A DNA stretch of 64,000 bases, taken from Acrocarpospora catenulata. GTDB lineage: Bacteria; Actinomycetota; Actinomycetes; Streptosporangiales; Streptosporangiaceae. The position numbers and the translations under genes are program-made. Every line of letters starts with the position of its first letter. The first letter of the stretch is position 1. Where the stretch lies: NCBI RefSeq assembly GCF_018476525.1, contig NZ_JAHCST010000050.1, positions 1 through 64,000 on the forward strand. The letters are read 5' to 3'. Shown here in pieces: positions 43,770 to 51,901 of this stretch. The notes beneath the pieces are model-generated. The model was given only the letters and a program-made list of their open reading frames with translations, did not search any database and was not told where the DNA came from.

Positions 43770-46178
43770 ATGAATCTCGCCGCCGTCTGGCTCCGCCTGG
43801 AGTTGCGCAGACGGGTTCGGTCACTCACCGTCCTCGCGCTGCTCGTGGCCATGGCGACCGCCACCGTGCTGACGGCCGTGGCCGGCGCACGGCGGGGGGA
43901 GAGCGCGCTGGGCCGTCTGCGTGCGGTGACGCTGCCGTCCGACGCCGTCGTCCTGCCCAACGATCCCAAGTTCGACTGGGACAAAGTGCGCGCGATGCCC
44001 GGCGTCGCGGCCGTGTCCGGCTTCGCCGTGGCGCCCTTCTCCGTAGAAGAGCTCCCTGGCTACGGGGGGCTTCTCCCGCCTGCGGACCACGAGGCGTACC
44101 AGACGGTGGAACGACCGGTGGTGCTGGAGGGACGCCTCGCCGATCCCGGCCGTGCCGACGAGGTCATGGTCACCGGCCGGTTTCCCGCCGCCACCGGTTT
44201 GGGCGTCGGGGACGCTCTCACCCTGCGCCTGATGACCGAGCAGGAGGCCGACGACCCCTACTTCGACGGCAGCCCCCACGGCCCGCGGGTGCGGGCACGC
44301 ATCGTCGGTGTCATCCGTTCTTTCTGGTTCTCTGACACGCTGGAACGCCAGTTCTCGGTCTACCCCTCACCGGCTCTCTTCGCCGCCTATCCGAGAAACT
44401 TCGTCGGCACCGGCTCGTACGGCTTCGTCAACGCGCTGGTCCGTCTCGACTCAGGAGAGGAGGGACTCCCGACATTCAAGGAAGGGCTGGCCAAGATCAC
44501 CGGCCGGACAGACATCGAGATCCGGAACGAGGCTGACGTCGCCCGGCATACTCAGCAGGTCAACGCCTACGAGAGCCTGTCCCTTCTGGCCTTCGCCCTG
44601 GCCGCGCTGGTCGCCGCGGTCGTCCTTGTCGGCCAGTCGGTCGCCCGCTATACCACGGCCAACGTGACCGAGTTGCAGGTGCTGCGCGTCCCCGGCATGA
44701 CCACGAGGCAGACACTGACCGCCGCCGCTGCGGGGCCGTTCCTCGCCTCCCTGGTCGGCGCGACGCTAGGGATCGGCGTAGCCGTCGTCGGTTCCCTGTG
44801 GATGCCGATCGGCGCCGCATCTCTGGTCGAGCCCGTACCCGGCATCGACGTCGATGTGCTCGTCCTCGCCTCCGGGTGGGCGGTCGTGCCGCTGATGGTC
44901 CTCGCCGGAGCGCTTGTATCGGGGCGGATCTCGGTCGCGGCGGCGCGATCCGAGGCACCGCCGCGTCGCTCCGCCGTCGCCCGAGCAGGGGCGCGCCTCG
45001 GCCTGCCCGTACCTCTCGTGGTCGGCAGCCAATTCGCCCTTGAGCCCGGCCGGGGCCGCGATGCTGTTCCGGTGCGGCCCGCGATGTTCGGGGCGGTCGC
45101 TGGTGTGCTCGGGGTGCTGTCCTCCTTCACGTTCGCCGCGGGTGTTACGGACGCGGCGAACGATCCTCGCAGGTTCGGCCAGACATTTCAGTTATTGACG
45201 GTGCTCGGCGAGAATGGGCGGGACTGGCAGCCGACGGACAAGATCACAGCCACTGCCGCCCGAGATCGCGATGTCATCGCGGTCAACGACGCCCGCATTG
45301 CGGTGGCCGGGGCGGGCCAGGTCACGGGCGGGGACGCGGTCACCGTCACTGTCTACACCTACGCACCTGTCGGCGCCCCCGTCCCGGTGGTTCTCACCTC
45401 AGGCCGGCTGCCCGAAACGGCGGGCGACATCGTCCTCGGCCCAATCACTGCGCGCAATCTTGAGCTACAGGTCGGCTCGACCGTACGGCTGACCGGGACG
45501 ACCGGACCAAAGGACCTGAAAGTGTCCGGGATCGGCTTCGTTCCGCAGGGTTCGCACAACGACTACCACTCCGGGGCATGGACCAGCGCGGCCGGTTTCG
45601 AGACGCTGTTCGGTACGGACTTCAAATACCACGCGGCACTCGTCGCTCTTCGGGGGGGCGCCGATACGGAGGCCGTTCGCAGCCGCCTCCTGACAGCCAT
45701 CAAAGCGATCGACGGTGTTGAACGCATGGACTTGTTGCCGATGAGCGCGCCCCCTCAGCTCGTCGAGGTCCAGGACATCCAGAGCCTGCCGCTGTTCCTT
45801 GGCGGCTTTCTCGCGCTCCTCGCTGTAGGCGCCGTGGGCCACGCGCTGGCCACCGCCGTACGACGGCGCAGGCGCCAGGTCGCGGTCATGCGGACACTCG
45901 GCATGACCCGCCGCCAGTCGCGGCTCGTCGTGTTCACCCAGGCGTCACTGCTCGCGATCGTGGGCCTTTCCTTGGGGGTGCCGCTCGGCGTCATGTTGGG
46001 CCGCACGCTGTGGCGCATCGTCGCCAACCAGACCCCGCTGTTCTACGAGCCACCGGTCGCCCTCTGGGCGCTGCTGGCGATCGGACCGGCAGCGCTCCTG
46101 GTCGCCAACCTTCTCGCGCTGTGGCCGGGACACCTCGCCGCACGGCTGCACATCGGCCACATCTTCCACACGGAGTGA
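43770..46178 (+). CDS. FtsX-like ABC transporter permease
   Basis: 802 residues in the MacB/FtsX permease layout: a first helix (about 18-40), a large extracytoplasmic domain (about 45-260), three helices (about 270-385), a second soluble domain (about 430-660) and three final helices (about 668-795), with RRRRQVAVMRTLGMTRRQ before them. Such permeases need a LolD-type ATPase, but none lies beside it. Start ATG at 43770 has GGAG 6 nt upstream. It is bordered by gene debris on both sides, so it may have arrived alone or lost its partner. Confidence 0.88.
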   Translation: MNLAAVWLRLELRRRVRSLTVLALLVAMATATVLTAVAGARRGESALGRLRAVTLPSDAVVLPNDPKFDWDKVRAMPGVAAVSGFAVAPFSVEELPGYGGLLPPADHEAYQTVERPVVLEGRLADPGRADEVMVTGRFPAATGLGVGDALTLRLMTEQEADDPYFDGSPHGPRVRARIVGVIRSFWFSDTLERQFSVYPSPALFAAYPRNFVGTGSYGFVNALVRLDSGEEGLPTFKEGLAKITGRTDIEIRNEADVARHTQQVNAYESLSLLAFALAALVAAVVLVGQSVARYTTANVTELQVLRVPGMTTRQTLTAAAAGPFLASLVGATLGIGVAVVGSLWMPIGAASLVEPVPGIDVDVLVLASGWAVVPLMVLAGALVSGRISVAAARSEAPPRRSAVARAGARLGLPVPLVVGSQFALEPGRGRDAVPVRPAMFGAVAGVLGVLSSFTFAAGVTDAANDPRRFGQTFQLLTVLGENGRDWQPTDKITATAARDRDVIAVNDARIAVAGAGQVTGGDAVTVTVYTYAPVGAPVPVVLTSGRLPETAGDIVLGPITARNLELQVGSTVRLTGTTGPKDLKVSGIGFVPQGSHNDYHSGAWTSAAGFETLFGTDFKYHAALVALRGGADTEAVRSRLLTAIKAIDGVERMDLLPMSAPPQLVEVQDIQSLPLFLGGFLALLAVGAVGHALATAVRRRRRQVAVMRTLGMTRRQSRLVVFTQASLLAIVGLSLGVPLGVMLGRTLWRIVANQTPLFYEPPVALWALLAIGPAALLVANLLALWPGHLAARLHIGHIFHTE

Positions 46179-46320
46179 GCCACTCGACCAGCGGACACGA
46201 GGTTCCCGGGGTAACTGTTCAGCCAGCTGCACCAGGCCACCCATACTCGTCGTCGCCAAGTGCGCCGATCTTGGCTGGGCGGCGCCTTCGCCGACCACGA
46301 ACTCCCCTCGTAGAAGTGAG

Positions 46321-46386
46321 CGGCTGGAGACGGCCGAGGTCCAGGTCGTGCCCGCACTCCCGGCTGGTGCTGCGCGGGCTCGGCGG
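46321..46386 (+). repeat. Degenerate second copy of part of the 41611 membrane-protein gene
   Basis: Matches 42769-42839 except for one inserted G and a missing GCGGCT-type hexamer, which break the frame. Flanks diverge, although GTTGGCAAATCG just after resembles GTGGCAATCG of the parent. It is a pseudogene scrap. Confidence 0.7.
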
Positions 46387-46533
46387 CCACCGCACGAGTT
46401 GGCAAATCGTAGGATTTATCCCTTTTGTCGTGGCGGTCGACACCAATAGACAAAAGAAGGCAGACGAAAAGCTTGACGGATCGGGCACATGATGGCCTTA
46501 ATTTGTTTGGCGTACAAGATGGCCATTTTTCAT

Positions 46534-46558
46534 CGGTTTAACAATTCCTGTTGAACCG
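46534..46558. promoter_or_regulatory. Inverted repeat upstream of the XRE regulator
   Basis: CGGTTTAACA and TGTTGAACCG (10-bp arms, one mismatch) are separated by ATTCC and end 29 bp before the XRE start. The location suits an autoregulatory operator. The surrounding 46440-46590 is clearly AT-rich. Confidence 0.5.
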
Positions 46559-46587
46559 CCGGTATAACCTCGATGACTGGAGGTAAA

Positions 46588-47412
46588 ATGCCCGCCCCCC
46601 AAGAGCTCGACCCCGCCGAAAGCCCGCGCGCGCTCCTCGGCTCGGAGATTCGGAAATACCGAATGGCCTCCGACATGTCCCAGGAACAACTCGCCGAGAA
46701 GATCAACTTCAGCGCGGGCATGGTCAGCTTCGTCGAACGGGCAACACGGATCCCAAGCCGCCAGTTCGTCGAACTCTGCGAGAAGGCCCTCGGCCTCAAC
46801 GGCGAACTCCTCCGCCTGTGGCCACTGGTCAGCATGACGGCCAGACCGGAGTGGTTCCAGCCCTGGCTGGAAATCGAACCGGACGCCACGGTCATCCGAA
46901 CCTGGCAGCCGAATGTCGTCCCCGGCCTGCTCCAAACAGAGGCATACGCTCGCGCGATTCTCAGCGGGCGCCCCCGGATGGCCGACGACCAGATCGAGGA
47001 GGCCGTCGTCGCCCGCCTGGACCGGCAGCTCATCCTGGACCGCGTCACGCCCCCAATGTTGTGGGCGGTCCTGGACGAGGGCGTGCTATCCCGCCCGATC
47101 GGCGGCAGGGATGTAATGCGCGAGCAACTAGAACATCTGATCAAGATGTCCGACAATCGCAGCGTGACCATTCAGGTCTCCCCCATGGACAGCCGCGCGA
47201 CCATTGGTCTCGAAGGCGGGTTCATGATCGCCGGACGCCCGGGACAACCCGACACCGTGTACATGGAGGCTGCTACACTCGGTTTTGTCACCATTGAGGC
47301 CGAAAAGGTGGCCAAGGTAATCAACCTCTATGACGCACTACGCGCCGAGGCATTTCCCGCGCGTGCATCGATCGAACTAATAAAAGAGAAGCTGGTGAAC
47401 CTGTGGACCTGA
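46588..47412 (+). CDS. XRE-family regulator with DUF5753 (Scr1-type antitoxin-like)
   Basis: 274 residues; ATG at 46588 after GGAGG. An XRE helix-turn-helix (about 18-72, MSQEQLAEKINFSAGMVSFV) is followed by the DUF5753 domain with WFQPWLEIEPDA, VVPGLLQTEAYARAIL and ARLDRQLIL, the standard actinomycete pattern. These proteins pair with small DUF397 proteins; the 10-nt overlap with the next gene confirms it. Roles proposed for such pairs are developmental control and toxin-antitoxin-like behaviour. Codon use is AT-richer than the surroundings. Confidence 0.92.
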   Translation: MPAPQELDPAESPRALLGSEIRKYRMASDMSQEQLAEKINFSAGMVSFVERATRIPSRQFVELCEKALGLNGELLRLWPLVSMTARPEWFQPWLEIEPDATVIRTWQPNVVPGLLQTEAYARAILSGRPRMADDQIEEAVVARLDRQLILDRVTPPMLWAVLDEGVLSRPIGGRDVMREQLEHLIKMSDNRSVTIQVSPMDSRATIGLEGGFMIAGRPGQPDTVYMEAATLGFVTIEAEKVAKVINLYDALRAEAFPARASIELIKEKLVNLWT

Positions 47413-47615
47413 ACGCAGAACTGGCAGCCGCGCACTGGCGTAAGTCGTCCTTCTCAGGCGGAAGCGGTGGAGACTGCCTGGAGGTCGCCCCGCTTACCGG
47501 TGGCCGAGTCGGCCTCCGCGACACTGAATCCCCCGAGCAACCGCCTTTCGTGGTCAGCGCGAGTGTGTGGGATGCGTTCGTGAAGGGCGCGAAGGCTGGA
47601 GAATTCGACTTCTGA
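47403..47615 (+). CDS. DUF397 protein
   Basis: 70 residues, GTG start inside the XRE gene end. Shows the DUF397 signature: WRKSSFSGGSGGDCLEVA near 12, VGLRDTESP near 36 and WDAFVKGAKAGEFDF at the end. Partner of the upstream XRE protein, and like many such pairs the only two genes of their transcript. Biochemical role unproven. Confidence 0.93.
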   Translation: MDLNAELAAAHWRKSSFSGGSGGDCLEVAPLTGGRVGLRDTESPEQPPFVVSASVWDAFVKGAKAGEFDF

Positions 47616-47630
47616 TGCGACTTTGATGGA

Positions 47631-47666
47631 CGCATGCCCGGCCCGAAGTAGAGCGCCGGGCATGCG
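47631..47666. terminator. Bidirectional terminator hairpin
   Basis: CGCATGCCCGGC (47631-47642) pairs perfectly with 47655-47666 over a 12-nt loop, between convergent stops at 47615 and 47681. Confidence 0.75.
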
Positions 47667-47680
47667 GGGTGTCTCTGGAG

Positions 47681-48817
47681 CTATTCGACTTTGGTGAGTG
47701 CCCGGCTGATGACCAGGCGCTGGATCTGGTTGGTGCCTTCCACGATCTGGAGGACCTTGGCTTCGCGCATGAAGCGTTCGACCGGGAAGTCCTCCACGTA
47801 GCCGTAGCCGCCGAGGACCTGGACGGCGTCGGTGGTGACCTTCATGCACATGTCGGTGGCGAAGAGTTTGGCCATCGCCGCCTTGGGACCGTACGGACGG
47901 CCGGCGTCGCGGGAGCGGGCGGCGTCCAGGTAGAGGGCGCGGGCGGCGGCGATCTGGGTGGCCATGTCGGCCAGGAGGAAGCCGATGCCCTGGAAGTCGG
48001 CGATGCGGGAGCCGAACTGGCGGCGTTCCCTGGCGTAGGCGGTGGCGGTCTCGAAGGCCGCCTGGGCCAGGCCGACGGCGCAGGCGGCGATGCCGAGGCG
48101 GCCGCCGTCCAGGGCGGACATGGCGATGCGGAAGCCTTGGCCGGGGGTGCCGACCAGGGCCTGCGGCGGGAGCCCTACGCCCTCGAAGCGGACCTGGGCG
48201 GTGGGTGAGGAGCGCATGCCCATCTTGCGTTCGGGAGCGGCGAAGGACAGGCCGTCCAGCCCGGCGGGGACATGGAAGCAGGAGACGCCCTCGTCGGTCC
48301 TGGCCATCAGGGTGTAGAAGTCGGCCACGCCGCCGTGGGTGGTCCAGGCTTTCACGCCGTCGACCGTGTAGCCGTCCGAGGTGGGGGTCGCCCGGGTGGT
48401 GAGCGCGGCGGCGTCGGAGCCGGACTGCGGCTCCGACAGGCAGTAGGCCCCCAGCAACTCGCCGCCGAGCAGCGACGGCAGGTGCTCCTCGCGCTGCGCG
48501 GGCGTGCCGTAGGCGGCCAGCGGGAAGCAGGACAGCGTGTGCACCGACAGGCCGAGCCCGACCGCCAGCCAGGCCCCGGCGAGCTCCTCGACGACCTGCA
48601 GATACACCTCGTACGGCAACCCCGCCCCGCCGTACTCCTCGGGGTAGGGCAGGCCGAGCAGGCCGGTGGAGCCGAGCAGGGTGAACAGCTCGCGCGGGAA
48701 GCGCCCGGCGGCCTCGTCGGCGGCGGCGCGCGGCTGGACCTCCTTGGCGGCCAGCTCCCGCACCAGCTCGAACAGTTCGTAGCCCTCGTGGGTGGGCGAG
48801 ACCCGGTCCACGTTCAT
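47681..48817 (-). CDS. Acyl-CoA dehydrogenase
   Basis: 378 residues, the normal length. The N-terminal helical domain, FAD-binding middle (AYCLSEPQSGSDAAAL) and C-terminal helical domain with GRLGIAACAVGLAQAAF, RRQFGSRIADFQ and catalytic Glu in QIVEGTNQIQR are complete. It oxidises acyl-CoA thioesters using FAD and passes electrons to ETF. ATG at 48817 overlaps the M24 peptidase stop by 4 nt, so it is the second gene of a two-gene operon. Chain-length specificity cannot be told. Confidence 0.95.
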   Translation of the reverse strand: MNVDRVSPTHEGYELFELVRELAAKEVQPRAAADEAAGRFPRELFTLLGSTGLLGLPYPEEYGGAGLPYEVYLQVVEELAGAWLAVGLGLSVHTLSCFPLAAYGTPAQREEHLPSLLGGELLGAYCLSEPQSGSDAAALTTRATPTSDGYTVDGVKAWTTHGGVADFYTLMARTDEGVSCFHVPAGLDGLSFAAPERKMGMRSSPTAQVRFEGVGLPPQALVGTPGQGFRIAMSALDGGRLGIAACAVGLAQAAFETATAYARERRQFGSRIADFQGIGFLLADMATQIAAARALYLDAARSRDAGRPYGPKAAMAKLFATDMCMKVTTDAVQVLGGYGYVEDFPVERFMREAKVLQIVEGTNQIQRLVISRALTKVE

Positions 48818-49932
48818 CCGACGACGACCAGATCCCGGGTGGTCAGGTTGAGCCGTTCCCCGCCGGACTCGCCGCAGATCACGATGTCCTCGATGCGGGC
48901 GCCGTGGCGGCCGGGCAGGTAGATGCCCGGCTCGATGGAGAAGGCGAAGCCCGGCGCCATGAGCTCGGTGTTGCCGGCGACGATGTAGGGCTCCTCGTGC
49001 GACTCCAGGCCGATGCCGTGGCCGGTGCGGTGGATGAAGTACTCCCCGTAACCCGCGTCGGCGATCACCTCGCGGGCGGCGGCGTCCACCGCCTCGCAGG
49101 TCACCCCCGGCTTCACGAACTCGCAGGCCACCTCCTGGGCGCGGCGGAGCACCTCGAAGTAGGCCAGGTACTCCTTGCCGGGCTCGCCCACCACGTAGTT
49201 GCGGGTGGAGTCGGAGCAGTAGCCGGAGGGCATGGTGCCGCCGATGTCGACCACCACGGGGTCGCCCGGCTGGATCACCCGGTCGGAGAGCTCGTGGTGC
49301 GGGGAGGCGCTGTTGGGGCCCGAGCCGACGATGACGAAGTCGATGGTGGCGTGCCCGGCGTTCATGATCGCGTCGGCGATGTCCCGGCCGACCTGCCGCT
49401 CGGTCCGCCCCGCCCGCAGCAGGCTCGGCACCAGTTCGTGCACGGCGTCGATGGCGGCGCCGGCGGCGCGCAGCGCGGCGGCCTCGGCCGGGGACTTACG
49501 CATGCGCAGCTCACGCAGCACCCGCCCGGCCAGGGCCTGCTCCGCCCCGGGCAGCGCCTCACGGAAGCGCAGCGACTGCATCGCCCACATCCGGTCGGCG
49601 AGACCGACCGCGCCGACCGTGCCGAGCCGCTTGGCGACCACCGCATACGGATCGTCGGTCTCGTCCCAGGGCACGAACTCCACCCCGGTCCGCCCCGCGG
49701 GCGAGGCCTGCGCGGCCGGCAGTTCCAGCCGGGGCACCATCATGAACGCCTCCCCGGCGGCGGGCACCACCAGGCAGGTCAGGCGCTCCAGCGCGTGCGC
49801 GTCGTAACCGCAGACGTAGCGCAGGTCGGGACCGGGGGTGAGCAGCAGCGCATCCAGCCCGGAGGCGGCCACGGCCTCCCGGACCCGGGCGATCCTGGTC
49901 ACCGGATACAGCTCAGAGGACTCCGTTGTCAC
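48814..49932 (-). CDS. M24-family aminopeptidase P / Xaa-Pro peptidase
   Basis: About 372 residues from GTG 49932, chosen because the family N-terminus (ARVREAVAASGLDALLL) follows shortly. A longer frame to 50013 exists, and the Shine-Dalgarno is too close to be convincing. A creatinase-like N-domain precedes the pita-bread domain with all five metal ligands: VVDIGG, CSDSTR, RTGHGIG, FSIEPGIY and ARIEDI. It removes residues ahead of proline in the cytoplasm. Coupled to the downstream acyl-CoA dehydrogenase. Confidence 0.92.
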   Translation of the reverse strand: MTTESSELYPVTRIARVREAVAASGLDALLLTPGPDLRYVCGYDAHALERLTCLVVPAAGEAFMMVPRLELPAAQASPAGRTGVEFVPWDETDDPYAVVAKRLGTVGAVGLADRMWAMQSLRFREALPGAEQALAGRVLRELRMRKSPAEAAALRAAGAAIDAVHELVPSLLRAGRTERQVGRDIADAIMNAGHATIDFVIVGSGPNSASPHHELSDRVIQPGDPVVVDIGGTMPSGYCSDSTRNYVVGEPGKEYLAYFEVLRRAQEVACEFVKPGVTCEAVDAAAREVIADAGYGEYFIHRTGHGIGLESHEEPYIVAGNTELMAPGFAFSIEPGIYLPGRHGARIEDIVICGESGGERLNLTTRDLVVVG

Positions 49933-50098
49933 GTCCCTTATCCAAGCACAGCCCGCCGACAAACCGAGCGAGGGAGCGGGCGCGCCCGATGGTCGCAAAT
50001 ACTCCCCACCCACCCCGAATGACTGCTACGCTCCGCGCAAGGCCGATCACGGCCAGTTCATGATTGTCCGGATACATGCTGTGTCGAGAGCGAGTCCC

Positions 50099-50992
50099 AT
50101 GGTCGGCGTCGTGGGCGGCGATCCGCCCCTCCTCCCCGCGGACGACCGCATCTCCCCGATGAGAGCTCCGCTGGCCCCCCTGACCACCACCCACCTCACC
50201 ACCCCGCAGACCGCCGCGGAAATGGTGGCGGACCTGCGCGCCCGCCTGGACCGGCAGGAAGAGCAGCTGGCCGCCGAGCGCGGCCTCAGCACGGCCCTGC
50301 GCGCCGCCATCCTCCCCGAACCCGGGGCCATCCTGGACCTGCCCTCCGCCAACATCGCGGTCAGGTACGTGCCCGCCGGCCAGTCCGGCCTGGGCGGCGA
50401 CTGGTACGAGGCGACCCCGCTCGCCGACGGCCGGGTGCTGCTCGCGGTGGGCGACGTGTCCGGCCACGGGATCGCGGCCATCGCGCAGATGGCCCAGCTC
50501 CGGCACGCCCTGGTCGGCCTGGCCATGACCCGCCAGCCCCCGGACCGGCTGCTGTCCTGGCTCAACCGCCTGGTGCTCAACTGCCTGGACGACACCATCG
50601 CCACCGTGATCACCGGCCTGTTCACCCCCCGGACCGGCCTGTTCCGCTGGGCCCAGGCCGGGCACCTGGCGCCCATCCTGGTCAGGGACGGCCGGGCCAG
50701 CCAGCCGTCCACCCCCGCCGGGCTGGTCCTGGGCGCCGTCCCGCATCCCCCGTTCGCGGTGGCCGAGCTGCGCCTGCAGCCCGGGGACCGGCTGCTGCTG
50801 TTCACCGACGGGCTGGTGGAACGCCGGAACCGGGACATCGGGGAGGGCCTGACCCTGGCGCTGCGCGCGGCCGAGCGACTGGACTGGCCCGACCTGGAGG
50901 GGCCCGACCTGGACGCGCTGATCGACGAGGTGGGCGGCCCCAACCCGGACGACGACATGTGCCTGCTGGCGGTGCGGCTGCTCGGAGAGTAG
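50099..50992 (+). CDS. PP2C-type (SpoIIE domain) serine phosphatase
   Basis: About 297 residues from ATG 50099; ATG 50060 or 50159 are alternatives, none with a strong ribosome site. After a short N-terminal part and a helix (LRARLDRQEEQLAAERGLST), the SpoIIE/RsbU-type PP2C domain shows the metal-binding GGDWYEA, GDVSGHG, AGHLAPIL, FTDGLVERR and PNPDDDMCLL motifs. Such enzymes dephosphorylate anti-anti-sigma factors. No sensor domain or sigma-factor partner lies nearby. Confidence 0.9.
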   Translation: MVGVVGGDPPLLPADDRISPMRAPLAPLTTTHLTTPQTAAEMVADLRARLDRQEEQLAAERGLSTALRAAILPEPGAILDLPSANIAVRYVPAGQSGLGGDWYEATPLADGRVLLAVGDVSGHGIAAIAQMAQLRHALVGLAMTRQPPDRLLSWLNRLVLNCLDDTIATVITGLFTPRTGLFRWAQAGHLAPILVRDGRASQPSTPAGLVLGAVPHPPFAVAELRLQPGDRLLLFTDGLVERRNRDIGEGLTLALRAAERLDWPDLEGPDLDALIDEVGGPNPDDDMCLLAVRLLGE

Positions 50993-51007
50993 AGCACCAT
51001 AGACAGG

Positions 51008-51901
51008 GTGCTGATGCTCCTGGACACCCCCTCGCTCTATTTCCGCGCCTTCTACGGCATCCCGGAGTCGATGACCGCGCCGGACGGCATGCCCGTCAAC
51101 GCCGTGCGCGGGCTGATCGACATGATCGCCACGCTGGTCCGCTCGCACTCCCCCAGCGAGCTGGTGGCCTGCATGGACGCGGACTGGCGGCCCGCCTTCC
51201 GGGTGGCCGCGCTCCCCTCGTACAAGGCGCACCGGGTGGCCGAAGGCGACCAGGAGCAGATCCCCGACACGCTGGCCCCGCAGGTGCCGGTGATCGAGGA
51301 GGTCCTGGACGCGCTGGGCGTGGCCCGGATCGGCGTCGCCGGATACGAGGCGGACGACGTGATCGGCACCCTGGCGATCCGGCAGCAGGGCGCGGTGGAG
51401 ATCGTCACCGGCGATCGGGATCTGTTCCAGCTGGTGGATGACGCGAAGCCATGCCGGGTCCTTTACACAGTAAGGGGGATTCGTAACCTCCAGACGGTGG
51501 ACGAGGCGTTCGTCACCGCCAAGTACGGCATCCCCGGCCGCGCCTACGCCGACTTCGCCACCCTGCGCGGCGACCCCAGCGACGGCCTGCCCGGCGTGCC
51601 CGGCATCGGCGAGAAGACCGCGGCGGCCCTGATCACCCGCTTCGGCTCGCTGGCCGCGCTGCTGGCCGCCACCGGCGAGGACGGCTTCCCGGCCGGCGCC
51701 CGCAACAAGCTGAACGCCGCCGGCGAGTACCTCGCGGTCGCCCCCGCCGTCGTCAAGGTCGCCCACGACGTGCCCATCCCCGAGGTGGACATCGCGCTCC
51801 CCCGCAAACCCCGCGACCCGGAGCGCCTGGTCGAACTCGCCGACCGTTACGGCCTGGACGGCCCGCTCAACCGCCTCCTGGCCGTCCTCGCGAAACAGTG
51901 A
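51008..51901 (+). CDS. 5'-3' exonuclease (FEN1/PolA N-terminal type)
   Basis: 297 residues; GTG 51008 or ATG 51014. Acidic metal-binding clusters are visible (LLDTPSLYFRAFYG, CMDADWRP, YEADDVIGTLA, TGDRDLFQL), as is the helix-hairpin-helix GVPGIGEKTAAALI near 198. It removes RNA primers or flaps, like the PolA N-domain acting alone. Its stop touches the convergent helicase stop. Presence next to HelY is standard in actinobacteria. Confidence 0.93.
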   Translation: MLMLLDTPSLYFRAFYGIPESMTAPDGMPVNAVRGLIDMIATLVRSHSPSELVACMDADWRPAFRVAALPSYKAHRVAEGDQEQIPDTLAPQVPVIEEVLDALGVARIGVAGYEADDVIGTLAIRQQGAVEIVTGDRDLFQLVDDAKPCRVLYTVRGIRNLQTVDEAFVTAKYGIPGRAYADFATLRGDPSDGLPGVPGIGEKTAAALITRFGSLAALLAATGEDGFPAGARNKLNAAGEYLAVAPAVVKVAHDVPIPEVDIALPRKPRDPERLVELADRYGLDGPLNRLLAVLAKQ

